A DNA stretch of 64,000 nucleotides from DASWJS01 sp036397035 (GTDB taxonomy: Bacteria > Actinomycetota > AC-67), in contig DASWJS010000031.1 in NCBI GenBank assembly GCA_036397035.1, positions 1 through 64,000 of the forward strand. The letters are read 5' to 3'. The notes beneath the pieces were generated by a model. The model did no database searches and had not been told where the DNA came from. It saw only the letters and a program-made list of their open reading frames with translations. Positions 40,048 to 48,599 of the stretch are shown here, piece after piece. The translations under genes and the position numbers were made by a program. Position 1 is the first letter of the stretch; every line of letters begins with the position of its first letter.

Positions 40048-43000
40048 CTACGCGGCGGGCGGCTCCTCCTCCTCGGTGACCACCCGCGCGAGCGCGACCA
40101 GCTCCTCCTGCTTCTCCAGGCGCATCACGCGCACGCCGGTCGTGTCCCGGCCCTGCCGCGAGATGTCCTTGCAGGCCACGCGAATCACTTGGCCGGCGCT
40201 GGAGATGAGGAACACCTCGTGGCCGGGCCGCACGACCTCCGCTCCGGCGACGAACCCGCGCCGCGCGGTGAGCTTGGCGGTCTTGACGCCCTTGCCGCCG
40301 CGGTGCTGGCGCGGGTACTTGTCCAGCAACGTGCGCTTGCCGTACCCGGCGTCGGTCACGACGAGCAGCTCGGCATTGGGATCGACCACGGCGAAGGACT
40401 CGACCTGGTCCTCGGCCGCCACCTTCATGCCCCGAACGCCCGTCGCGTCCCGGCCCATCGGGCGCACCTCGGCCTCGGGGAAGACGATCGCCATGCCCTT
40501 GCGGCTGACGATGATCAGCTCGTCCTCGCCGGACGTGGCGCGCACGGTCACGACCTCGTCGCCTTCGCGCAGCTTCACGGCGATGATGCCGTCGCGGCGC
40601 GAGGAGTCGTAGGCGCTGAACGCGGTCTTTTTGATCACGCCCTGGCGCGTGACGATGACGAGATACTTGTGCGTCTCGTAGTCGCGCGTGTCGATGACCG
40701 CCGCGATCGCGTCCTCGGGCCCGAGCGGCAGCAGGTTCTTGATCGACACGCCGCGCGCCGTGCGATCCTTCTCCGGGATCTCGTGCGCCTTGATCCGGTA
40801 GACCTTCCCCTTGTTGGAGAAGAACAGCACGTAGGCGTGATTCGTGGTCGTGAGCAGGTGCGCGATGATGTCGCCTTCCTTGGCGCGCGCGCCGCGGATG
40901 CCCTTCCCGCCGCGGCCCTGCGTCCGGTAGACCGACAGCGGCACCCGCTTGATGTAGCCGGACCGCGTGATCGTGACGACGGCGTCGTCGTCGGCGATCA
41001 GGTCCTCTGCCTCCAGGTCCGCCTGGTCGGCGACGATCTGCGTGCGCCGGGGCTCGGCGAACTTCTCGCGAATCTTGCTCAGCTCGTCCTTGATGATGGC
41101 GAGCACCTTCTTCGGGTCCGCCAGGATCGCCTTCAGCTCCTTGATCAGCGCGATCTTCTCGTCGTACTCGTCCTGCACCTTCTGGCGTTCGAGCGCCGCG
41201 AGCCGGCGGAGCTGCATGTCCAGGATCGCCGTCGCCTGGATCTCGCTGAGGTCGAAGCTCTCCATCAGTTGCGTGCGCGCGACCTCGGCGCTCTCGGCCG
41301 CGCGGATGATCCGAATCACCTCGTCGATGTTGTTGATCGCGGTGAGCAAGCCCTCCAGGATGTGCGCGCGCTCCTCCGCCACCCGAAGCCGGTGCTTCGT
41401 GCGTCGCGTGACCACGTCGACCTGGTGGTCGATGTAGTGGCCGAGCACCTCCTGAACGTTCAGCACGCGCGGCAGCTTCCCGTCGACCAGCGCGAGCATG
41501 TTCACCGCGAAGGAGTCCTGCAGTTGCGTGTGCTTGTACAGGTTGTTCAGCACGACCTGCGGGATCGCGTCCTTGGTCAGCCGGATGACGAGCCGCACCG
41601 TGTCCTTCGACTCGTTCTTCAGCGCGTCGGGCGTGCGCGGGATGCCGGTGACGACCTTCGCGTCCACCAGTTGCGCGATCTTTTCGAGCACCCGGTCACC
41701 CGAGACCATGTAGGGCAGCTCGGTGACGACGATCTGCTGGCGGTCGCCGCGGCCTTCCTCGATCGTGCACGTCGCGCGCGTCCTGACCGAGCCCTTCCCG
41801 GTGAGCAGCGCCTCGCGGATCCCCTGCTTGCCCAGGATAAGCGCGCCGGAGGGGAAGTCGGGCCCTTTGATGAACTTCAGCAGCTCCTCGGCGGTGATGT
41901 CCGGGTTGTCGATCATCGCCACCGTCGCGTCGATCACCTCGCCCAGGTTGTGGGGCGGGATGTTCGTCGCCATGCCGACCGCGATGCCGGCCGAGCCGTT
42001 CACGAGCAGGTTCGGGAACCGAGCGGGCAGCACTAGCGGTTCTTCCTCGGAGTTGTCGTAGTTGGGGATGAGGTCGACGGTCTCCTCGTCGATCCCCGCC
42101 AACAGCTCCATCGCCAGCCGGTCAAGCCGGCACTCGGTGTTGTGGCTCACGAAGCCGTTCGTGAGGAATGCGTGTGCATCGGAGTCCACACGCAGCGAAT
42201 AGACGTCTCGTTCGCCCGCGTCCGCGATCGACGCCACTTCGGCGAAGTACCAGCGCCCGTCGACGAGCGGCTCGATCACGCTTCGCACTTCGGGGTTCGT
42301 GATGTGCCCGAGGATCTCGTCCGCGAGGCGTTCCCAGTGTTCGATCCGGTCGATGCTGTGCTTCTGCAGCCACCGGCGATCCTCCGCACTCGCGCCGTCG
42401 GCTCGGACGTAATCGGACAGGAACGGAACGAGATCGGTCGACCGCTGCGTGAGGCGATCCCCCACCGCTTCCAGTTCCGCCAGGAGCTTCGCTTGCTTGC
42501 GGCCGCGGAATCCCACGCGCGTCGCGAAGAGTCGAGCGTCCCGCCGGTTGCCGATGTAGACCTTGTGCTCGCCCTTCGCGGAGAGACTCCGCCGCGCGAC
42601 GATGCCGAACTCCATCAAGAGCACCTGCACCTCGCCCGCAAGCTCCTCCGATCGGGTCGAGTACGAAACCTGGATGCTGTTGCGGGGCAGTGCCGAGGAG
42701 GAGCCGTCACCCTCGAACAGCGCCTGCAAGAACGCGGCCTTGACGTCCGGGGATCCCGCCCGGACGAACTCGGGGATCCGCTTCTCGGCGCTCCGAAGCC
42801 CCACCATCTCGCCGAGCGGGCTACCGAGCAGGGCGTCCACGTCCTGCACGTCCAGCTCGTGCAGCACGCTTCCGGAGGCGATCCGGCGCCGATAAACGTA
42901 CCTCGGCCCGCCGACCACACGGTCATACGCTTCGAGGACCTCCGCAAAGAACGTCTCGTCGACGTTGTTGAAGCCCGCCCGATCCCGGGAGATCCACCCT

Positions 43001-43767
43001 TCGGAGACGAAAGCGCCCGCAAGCATCGCGAGCGACCACTCGTGCTCGCTGAGAACGTCCGTCCCGGTCGCCTGGACCCTATTCATGATCACGCGGTCGC
43101 CGGCGTTGAGCTCGGAAAGCAGTTTCCATTGCGGCAAGGGGACTCCCGCCGGCGCGCTCAGGCACAGGACGGGGTGGTTGGGGGTGCCTGTCAGCTTGAA
43201 CCCTTCGCGGGTCGTCAGCGTGATCGTGCGGTGGCGACCCGAATGAAACAGCCTGGTCGCCCGCACGGGCTCTCCGCGGTGGTCGAGCACCTTCAAGTCG
43301 ATCTCGTGCTCGGAGTCCGGCGCGACATCGCGCACGATCTGGTCGATGCGGATCGTGGCCCCCGGCGTCCGCACGAGCGTGTCGCCTGTCACGCAGTACC
43401 TCATGGCCCCCGGGCGGTCGCCGTCGACGGAGCCGAAGTTGCCCTTGCCGTCGACCAGGGGCGCGCGCATCGCGAAGGTCTGCGCCATGCGCGCGAGCGC
43501 GTCGTAGACGGCCTCGGGCGAGTGCGGGTGGTACTTGCCGACGACGTCGCCGACCACGCGGGCGGACTTGCGGTAGGGCGTGCCCGGCCGCACGCCGTTC
43601 TGGTTCATCGAGTGCAGGATGCGCCGGTGCACGGGCTTCAGCCCGTCGCGGACGTCGGGCAGGGCCCGCCCGACGATGACCGACATCGCGTAGTCGAGGT
43701 ACGAGGCCTTGACGTGCTCCTCGATCTCGACGGCTTCGATGTTGGATTCCAGCGGGATGTCAGGCAT
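40048..43767 (-). CDS. gyrA: DNA gyrase subunit A, interrupted by an in-frame intein
   Basis: A 1,239-codon reading frame: about 820 residues of gyrase plus a 419-residue intein. N-terminal domain ASYLDYAMSVIVGRALPDVR with the quinolone-region GKYHPHSPEAVYDALARMAQ; catalytic Tyr124 in GAMRY just before the intein; after splicing it joins TECRLDRLAMELLAG. The C-terminal beta-pinwheel has a GyrA-box-like GRGGKGIRG and later repeats (GRDATGVRGMKV, GRDTTGVRVMRL). GyrA breaks and rejoins DNA with GyrB to introduce negative supercoils. Ribosome binding site GGAGGAACG. Gene order gyrB-gyrA-DUF3566-tRNA-Ile is conserved in actinobacteria. Confidence 0.95.
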   Translation of the reverse strand: MPDIPLESNIEAVEIEEHVKASYLDYAMSVIVGRALPDVRDGLKPVHRRILHSMNQNGVRPGTPYRKSARVVGDVVGKYHPHSPEAVYDALARMAQTFAMRAPLVDGKGNFGSVDGDRPGAMRYCVTGDTLVRTPGATIRIDQIVRDVAPDSEHEIDLKVLDHRGEPVRATRLFHSGRHRTITLTTREGFKLTGTPNHPVLCLSAPAGVPLPQWKLLSELNAGDRVIMNRVQATGTDVLSEHEWSLAMLAGAFVSEGWISRDRAGFNNVDETFFAEVLEAYDRVVGGPRYVYRRRIASGSVLHELDVQDVDALLGSPLGEMVGLRSAEKRIPEFVRAGSPDVKAAFLQALFEGDGSSSALPRNSIQVSYSTRSEELAGEVQVLLMEFGIVARRSLSAKGEHKVYIGNRRDARLFATRVGFRGRKQAKLLAELEAVGDRLTQRSTDLVPFLSDYVRADGASAEDRRWLQKHSIDRIEHWERLADEILGHITNPEVRSVIEPLVDGRWYFAEVASIADAGERDVYSLRVDSDAHAFLTNGFVSHNTECRLDRLAMELLAGIDEETVDLIPNYDNSEEEPLVLPARFPNLLVNGSAGIAVGMATNIPPHNLGEVIDATVAMIDNPDITAEELLKFIKGPDFPSGALILGKQGIREALLTGKGSVRTRATCTIEEGRGDRQQIVVTELPYMVSGDRVLEKIAQLVDAKVVTGIPRTPDALKNESKDTVRLVIRLTKDAIPQVVLNNLYKHTQLQDSFAVNMLALVDGKLPRVLNVQEVLGHYIDHQVDVVTRRTKHRLRVAEERAHILEGLLTAINNIDEVIRIIRAAESAEVARTQLMESFDLSEIQATAILDMQLRRLAALERQKVQDEYDEKIALIKELKAILADPKKVLAIIKDELSKIREKFAEPRRTQIVADQADLEAEDLIADDDAVVTITRSGYIKRVPLSVYRTQGRGGKGIRGARAKEGDIIAHLLTTTNHAYVLFFSNKGKVYRIKAHEIPEKDRTARGVSIKNLLPLGPEDAIAAVIDTRDYETHKYLVIVTRQGVIKKTAFSAYDSSRRDGIIAVKLREGDEVVTVRATSGEDELIIVSRKGMAIVFPEAEVRPMGRDATGVRGMKVAAEDQVESFAVVDPNAELLVVTDAGYGKRTLLDKYPRQHRGGKGVKTAKLTARRGFVAGAEVVRPGHEVFLISSAGQVIRVACKDISRQGRDTTGVRVMRLEKQEELVALARVVTEEEEPPAA
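42139..43395 (-). other. GyrA intein with LAGLIDADG homing endonuclease
   Basis: A 419-residue intein inserted directly after catalytic Tyr124. Block A begins CVTGDTLVRT with the Cys nucleophile; block B is GFKLTGTPNHPVLC; the two endonuclease motifs are LAMLAGAFVSEG (residues 247-258 of the precursor) and FLQALFEGDGSS (346-357); the C-terminal blocks are RDVYSLRVDSDAHAFLTNGF and VSHN, with extein Thr as the +1 nucleophile. All splicing residues look intact. GyrA inteins at this site are known in mycobacteria. Confidence 0.92.
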
Positions 43768-43788
43768 GAGCGTTCCTCCGGTGGCGCA

Positions 43789-45696
43789 TCAGACGTCGAG
43801 GAAGGCGTCGGCGGCGTTGGCCTGGATGAACTCGCGCCGGCCCTCGACGTTCTCGCCCATCAGGATGGTGAAGATCTCGTCGGCGAGCGCCGCGTCCTCG
43901 AGCTGCACCTGCTGCAGCATGCGCGTCTCGGGGTTCATCGTGGTCTCCCACAGCTCCTCGTGGTCCATTTCCGCCAGACCCTTGAAGCGCGAGATGTCGG
44001 CCTTCTTCTGCCGCTCGGCGAGCAGCTCGTCGCGCTCGCGGTCGCTGAAGACGTACACGACCTCGCTCGCGCCGAACTTCAGCGAGTACAGCGGCGGCTT
44101 GGCGGCGTAGACGAACCCCTGCTCGATCAGCGGCCGGAGGTGGCGGAAGAAGAACGTCAGCAGCAGCGTGCGAATGTGCGCGCCGTCGACGTCGGCGTCG
44201 GTCATCATGATGATCTTCCCGTAGCGCCGCTTCGACAGGTCCAGCTCCTCGCCGATGCCCGTGCCGACCGCGTTGATGAGCGACTTGATCTCCGCGTTGG
44301 CGAACACCTTGTCCAGGCGCGCCTTCTCGACGTTGATGATCTTGCCGCGGATCGGGAGGATGGCCTGGTTCTCGCGGCTGCGCGCCTGCTTGGCCGACCC
44401 GCCCGCCGAGTCTCCCTCCACGATGAACAGCTCGGTCGCGTCGGGATCGCTCGACGAGCAGTCGGCGAGCTTGCCCGGTAGCCCGGAGTCGGCGAACGCG
44501 CCCTTGCGCGCGATGTCGCGCGCCTTCTTCGCGGCCAGGCGCGCCCGCGCCGAGGCAAGCGCCTTCTTGCAGATGCGGTTCGCCTCGGTCGGGTTCTCGT
44601 TGAACCAGTCGCGCAAGCGGTCGTTCACGACCCGCTCGACGAAGGACCGCATCTCGGTGTTGCCGAGCTTGGTCTTGGTCTGACCTTCGAACTGCGGCTC
44701 GCCCAGCTTCACCGACACGATCGCGACCATGCCCTCTCGGATGTCCTCGCCCTGCAGGTTCGCGTCCTTCTCCTTCAGGTGGCCCTTCTCGCGCGCGTAC
44801 TTGTTGACCACCGCGGTGAGCGCCTTCTTGAACCCTTCCTCGTGCATCCCGCCTTCGTGCGTGTTGATCGTGTTGGCGAAGGAGTGGAGCGAGTCGTTGT
44901 AGGTCGTGTTCCATTGAACCGCGATCTCGGCGTGACGGCCTTGTTCTTCGGCGTCGAAGTGGATCACCTTGCTGAGCGTCTCGCGACCCTTGTTGAGCGC
45001 CTTGACGAAGTCGGAGATCCCGCCGGACGCCTTCCAGGTCTCCTCACGCTTCTCTTCGCCGCGGTGGTCGGTGAGGGTGATCGACACGTTCCCGGTCAGG
45101 TAGGACAGTTCCTTGAAGCGCTGCGCGAGCACCTCGTACTTGAACTCGAGCGTCTCTTCGAAGATGTCGGGGTCCGGCCAGAAGCGCACCACGGTCCCGG
45201 TCTTGGTGGAGGGCTTGCCCTTCGTGGTCTTCTTCGTGGTCTTGGTGCGCTCGAACGCCGCGCTCCAGGCGAAGCCCTCGCGGTGCACGTCGACCTCGAG
45301 CTTGCGGCTGAGCGCGTTCACGACCGAGACGCCCACGCCGTGCAGCCCCCCCGAGACCTGATAGCCGCCGCCGCCGAACTTGCCGCCGGCGTGCAGCACG
45401 GTCATCACGACCTCGAGCGCGGGCCGCTTGTCCTTCTGTCCGGGGATGGGCTTGACCGGGATCCCGGCTCCGTTGTCGGTGACGGCGACGCTTCCGTCGG
45501 CGTTCAGCTCGACGTGGATCTTGTCGCAGCGGTCGGCCAGCGCCTCGTCCACGGCGTTGTCGACGACCTCGGTGACGAGGTGATGAAGACCGGTGGCGCC
45601 GGTGGATCCGATGTACATGCCGGGCCGCTTGCGAACGGCCTCGAGACCTTCGAGAACCTGGATGCTCTGACTGCCGTACTCGGACGCTTTCGCCAC
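43789..45696 (-). CDS. gyrB: DNA gyrase subunit B
   Basis: A 635-residue ATPase subunit. GHKL motifs VLEGLEAVRKRPGMYIGSTG, EVVDNAVDEALA, VTDNGAGIPV and GGLHGVGVSVVNALS. The TOPRIM domain has IVEGDSAGGSAKQ and MTDADVDGAHIRTLLLTFF. C-terminal RFKGLAEMDHEELWETTMNP. Length is typical of non-enterobacterial GyrB. It ends 21 bases before gyrA, with which it forms an operon. Confidence 0.97.
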   Translation of the reverse strand: MAKASEYGSQSIQVLEGLEAVRKRPGMYIGSTGATGLHHLVTEVVDNAVDEALADRCDKIHVELNADGSVAVTDNGAGIPVKPIPGQKDKRPALEVVMTVLHAGGKFGGGGYQVSGGLHGVGVSVVNALSRKLEVDVHREGFAWSAAFERTKTTKKTTKGKPSTKTGTVVRFWPDPDIFEETLEFKYEVLAQRFKELSYLTGNVSITLTDHRGEEKREETWKASGGISDFVKALNKGRETLSKVIHFDAEEQGRHAEIAVQWNTTYNDSLHSFANTINTHEGGMHEEGFKKALTAVVNKYAREKGHLKEKDANLQGEDIREGMVAIVSVKLGEPQFEGQTKTKLGNTEMRSFVERVVNDRLRDWFNENPTEANRICKKALASARARLAAKKARDIARKGAFADSGLPGKLADCSSSDPDATELFIVEGDSAGGSAKQARSRENQAILPIRGKIINVEKARLDKVFANAEIKSLINAVGTGIGEELDLSKRRYGKIIMMTDADVDGAHIRTLLLTFFFRHLRPLIEQGFVYAAKPPLYSLKFGASEVVYVFSDRERDELLAERQKKADISRFKGLAEMDHEELWETTMNPETRMLQQVQLEDAALADEIFTILMGENVEGRREFIQANAADAFLDV

Positions 45697-45813
45697 TCGG
45701 ATCCTCTCCGCCGACGCCTTCCCAGCCCCCTCGTCGGAGCCCCGCTCCGGCGCGCGCCAAACGAGATGGCGACGAGATTCCCGGGTCGTGCCCCGATGGG
45801 GTTCGTGCGCTAC

Positions 45814-45819
45814 ATCATA
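45814..45819 (-). promoter_or_regulatory. candidate -10 element for gyrBA
   Basis: TATGAT on the minus strand, about 120 bases before gyrB, lies in an A/T-rich island (CGTTTACCTGCTATGATGTAG) between recF-side DNA and gyrB. No good -35 is visible at 16-18 bases, so the assignment is weak. Confidence 0.3.
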
Positions 45820-45879
45820 GCAGGTAAACGGCTATTTCCCGGCCCCGGATCGGGCTCGCCAAGCCCCCGTTTTCGCTGC

Positions 45880-46239
45880 TCAGGACCAGCCTCTGGAGCG
45901 GGCCACGACGCGCACCTCGCGCACCGCCCCCGGGCGGGCCAAGAAGGCGCTCGCGCGCTCGGCGACGACCCCCGCCTGGAGCGTGATCTCCGACGCCCAC
46001 GCGCCCCCTTCGGCGCCCACCGTGAGCGTGCCGCGGAACAGCTTCAGCGGGGCGCTCCGGCGCGCGACGCTGTCGCCGACGATAGCCGCCCAGCTCTCGC
46101 GCAGCTTCCCGAGCGCGATCGGCTCGCCCCATCCGCGGCCGGCGACGAGCTTCGGCAGCAGGTCCGCGAGCGGCGCCGGGTCGCGGCGGTCGTCCTCGCC
46201 GCGCGAGCGGCGGCGGCGATAGGGACCGCGCTCAGCCAT
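45880..46239 (-). CDS. DUF721 (DciA-like) protein
   Basis: A 119-residue protein of the DUF721 family, related to DciA, a bacterial helicase-loading factor. A basic N-terminus (RGPYRRRRSRGEDD) precedes the core: LADLLPKLVAGRGWGEPIAL, LRESWAAIVGDSVARRSAP and a beta segment LTVGAEGGAWASEITLQ. It overlaps the end of recF by 8 bases. The same gene lies between recF and gyrB in mycobacteria (Rv0004). Confidence 0.85.
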   Translation of the reverse strand: MAERGPYRRRRSRGEDDRRDPAPLADLLPKLVAGRGWGEPIALGKLRESWAAIVGDSVARRSAPLKLFRGTLTVGAEGGAWASEITLQAGVVAERASAFLARPGAVREVRVVARSRGWS

Positions 46240-47344
46240 GGCTCATCTCTCCGGCGTCGATGGCGGCCGCCTTGAGGCTCGGCGGCACCTCGGCCGGGTC
46301 GGCCGCGGTGACCAAGACCTGCGCATCGGGCGGGAGCGCGTCCACCAGCCGCTGCCGGCGTTCTGGGTCGAGCAGCGTGAAGGGATCGTCGAGCAGCAGG
46401 ACCGGCTCTTCGGCGATCGCCCCGGCCACCGCGGCGTGCCCCCCGAGCACGAGCGCCGTCGCGGCGAGCCAGCCTTCGCCGTGCGAGGCGTGCGTCCGAG
46501 CGGGCAGACCGGCCACGGCGATCTCGACCTCGTCGCGGTGGGGGCCGACGAGCGTCACGCCCCGGATTCGCTCGTCCGCCGCGCGAGCCGCCAGCCGCTC
46601 GCGGAAGCTCGCGGTCCACGCAGCCGAGTCGTCGCTTGCGCTCCCCGGCACGTTCGGCAGGTAGGCCACCGCGAAGCTCGTCCCACCACCGACGCGCTCG
46701 AATGCTTCCCTCGCGTGGGGCTCCAGGGCCGCGATGGCGCGCGCCCTGCCCGCCGACAACGCTGCGCCCGGCCCGGCCAAGGCCTCGTCCCACGCTTCGA
46801 GGCCTTCGAGTGAGCGTCTCCCCGCCGCGTGCTCGCGCAACAGCGTGTTGCGCTGGCGCAGCGCGCGCTCGTACTCCCTGATGACCCCGTGGTACCGCGG
46901 ATGAAGCTGGACGAGCAGCTCGTCGGCGAACTTGCGCCGGTCGCCGGGGTCGCCCCGGATGACGGCCTGGCGCTCGGGGGCGAAGATGCTCGCGCGGAGC
47001 GTGCCGAGGACGTCCCGGCGCCGTCCGACCGGCGCGCCGCCCAAGCGCTGGCGGGCCCGGCCCTGCGTCACGACCTCCAGCTCGATCGACTCCGCGCGCG
47101 TCGCGTCGCCGGCGTGGCGCTCGACCTCGGCGCGGATCACCGCGGCGGTTTCGCCCGCGCGCACCATGACCGAGTCCGCCGACGACCGGTGTGAGGAGAG
47201 CGACGCCGCGTACCAGATCGCCTCCAGGACCGAGGTCTTCCCGCACGCGTTCGGGCCGAGCAGCGCAGTCGCCCGGTCGTCGAAGCGGAACGTTGCGGAG
47301 CCCCAGGCCCGGAAGTTCGTCAGCTCGACGCTGCGGACGAGCAT
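46232..47344 (-). CDS. recF: DNA replication/repair protein RecF
   Basis: A 370-residue SMC-like ATPase for recombinational gap repair. N-terminal LTNFRAWGSATFRF, Walker A LLGPNACGKTSVLEAIWYA, signature region HGEGWLAATALVLGGHAAVA and Walker B EEPVLLLDDPFTLLDPERR. Length and order match the family. It lies 15 bases downstream of dnaN. Confidence 0.93.
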   Translation of the reverse strand: MLVRSVELTNFRAWGSATFRFDDRATALLGPNACGKTSVLEAIWYAASLSSHRSSADSVMVRAGETAAVIRAEVERHAGDATRAESIELEVVTQGRARQRLGGAPVGRRRDVLGTLRASIFAPERQAVIRGDPGDRRKFADELLVQLHPRYHGVIREYERALRQRNTLLREHAAGRRSLEGLEAWDEALAGPGAALSAGRARAIAALEPHAREAFERVGGGTSFAVAYLPNVPGSASDDSAAWTASFRERLAARAADERIRGVTLVGPHRDEVEIAVAGLPARTHASHGEGWLAATALVLGGHAAVAGAIAEEPVLLLDDPFTLLDPERRQRLVDALPPDAQVLVTAADPAEVPPSLKAAAIDAGEMSHG

Positions 47345-47359
47345 CGGCCGTGCGGCTTC

Positions 47360-48454
47360 CTACTGGATCCGGACCGGCATGATCAGGTAGACGAACCCCT
47401 CCTGATCCTCCGGCGCGCGCACGAGCGCGGGCTTGAGCCCGTCGCGCACCGCGATGACGACTTCGCCTCCTTCGACCGCGTTCAGCCCGTCGAGCAGGTA
47501 TTGCGGGTTGAACGCGACGGTGAGCGGCTCGCCCTCGAACTTGCCCTCGACCAGCTCGGTCGCGTCGCCGACGTCCTGTGAGGCGGCCAGCAGCTTCGCC
47601 CCGTCGGTCGCGAACTCGATCTTCACCGCCGAGCCCGATTGCGCGAGGATCCCCACGCGCCGCACGGCCTCGGTCAGCGCAGCGCGATCCAGCCGGAGTT
47701 GGTGGGGCAGCTCGGCCGGGACGAGCTGCGTCCAGTTCGGGAACTCTCCTTCGATGAGCCGGGTGGTCAGGCGCCAGGCGCCGGCGGTGAAGCTTGCCTG
47801 AGACTCCCCGAGCGTGACCTCCACGGTCTCGGCGCCGTCCGCCGCGCGAGCGGCCTCAGCCAGCGCCCGAGCCGGGATCACACGCTTGACGCCTTCGGCC
47901 GGCCCCGTCCAGGCGATCGACCGCACCGCGAGCCGGTAGGAGTCGGTCGACACCAACGTCACCTTGCCCTCGGTCGCGTCGACGAGCGTCCCCGTGAGCA
48001 CCGGTCGCGCCTCGTCGGCCGAGGCCGCGCGAGTGACCTGCGCGACGGCCGTTGCGAACGTTTCGGCCGGCAGGCTGCCAGCGGGCTCTCCCGAAGGTTG
48101 CGTCGTCGCCGGGAAGTCTTCGATCGGCAGCGTGCGAAGCGTGAACTCCGCCGCGCCGCACGTCAGCTTGGCCTCGGAGCCCGACACCACGATCCGCACC
48201 GCCCCATCCGGCAAGCTCCTCGCGATCTCGCCCAGGACCCGGCCCGGGAGCAGGGCGCTGCCGGCTTCCTCGATCTTGGCCTCCACCTCGGCCTCGCCCG
48301 ACAGCTCCAAGTCGGTCCCGGCAAGCCGCAACGCCGCCGACGAGGCGTCGAAGAGCACCCCTCCGAGCGCCGGCAGCGTGGCGCGAGCGCTAACCGAACG
48401 CAGGATCCAGCCGACCGCTTGCGAAAAACGATCCCGTTCGATGACGACCTTCAT
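47360..48454 (-). CDS. dnaN: DNA polymerase III beta sliding clamp
   Basis: A 364-residue clamp with three repeated clamp domains. MKVVIERDRFSQAVGWILRS starts the first; LTGTLVDATEGKVTLVSTDS and YRLAV mark the second; the C-terminus ends AFNPQYLLDGLNAVEGGEVV and YLIMPVRIQ, with the clamp-typical M-P-x-R-I/L. The ATG was preferred over an in-frame GTG 9 bases upstream because GGGAGGTG would overlap the GTG. Confidence 0.95.
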   Translation of the reverse strand: MKVVIERDRFSQAVGWILRSVSARATLPALGGVLFDASSAALRLAGTDLELSGEAEVEAKIEEAGSALLPGRVLGEIARSLPDGAVRIVVSGSEAKLTCGAAEFTLRTLPIEDFPATTQPSGEPAGSLPAETFATAVAQVTRAASADEARPVLTGTLVDATEGKVTLVSTDSYRLAVRSIAWTGPAEGVKRVIPARALAEAARAADGAETVEVTLGESQASFTAGAWRLTTRLIEGEFPNWTQLVPAELPHQLRLDRAALTEAVRRVGILAQSGSAVKIEFATDGAKLLAASQDVGDATELVEGKFEGEPLTVAFNPQYLLDGLNAVEGGEVVIAVRDGLKPALVRAPEDQEGFVYLIMPVRIQ

Positions 48455-48599
48455 CTCGCGCACCTCCCGTGCTGTGTGATGGATGCTTTTAAAAGATTCA
48501 AACTTGTGTCGTGATGGTAGTAGGGCCTGGGGACACGGTGGATACCGCCATCTTCCTGCGAAGACACCGCGGAAAACGATGTGGAGGACGTGTGGACGG
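48455..48599. other. dnaN-dnaA intergenic region, candidate origin of replication
   Basis: This 145-bp gap contains an A/T-rich stretch with the palindrome CTTTTAAAAG (48486-48495), the only such stretch nearby, and three 7-of-9 matches to the DnaA box on one strand: 48537-48545, 48580-48588 and 48591-48599. In many actinobacteria oriC lies here. The boxes are weak, so the assignment rests mainly on position. Confidence 0.5.

Noticed and set aside
39994..42036. Long + strand open frame opposite gyrA
   Set aside because: Antisense shadow of gyrA; Arg/His/Asp-rich without domains.
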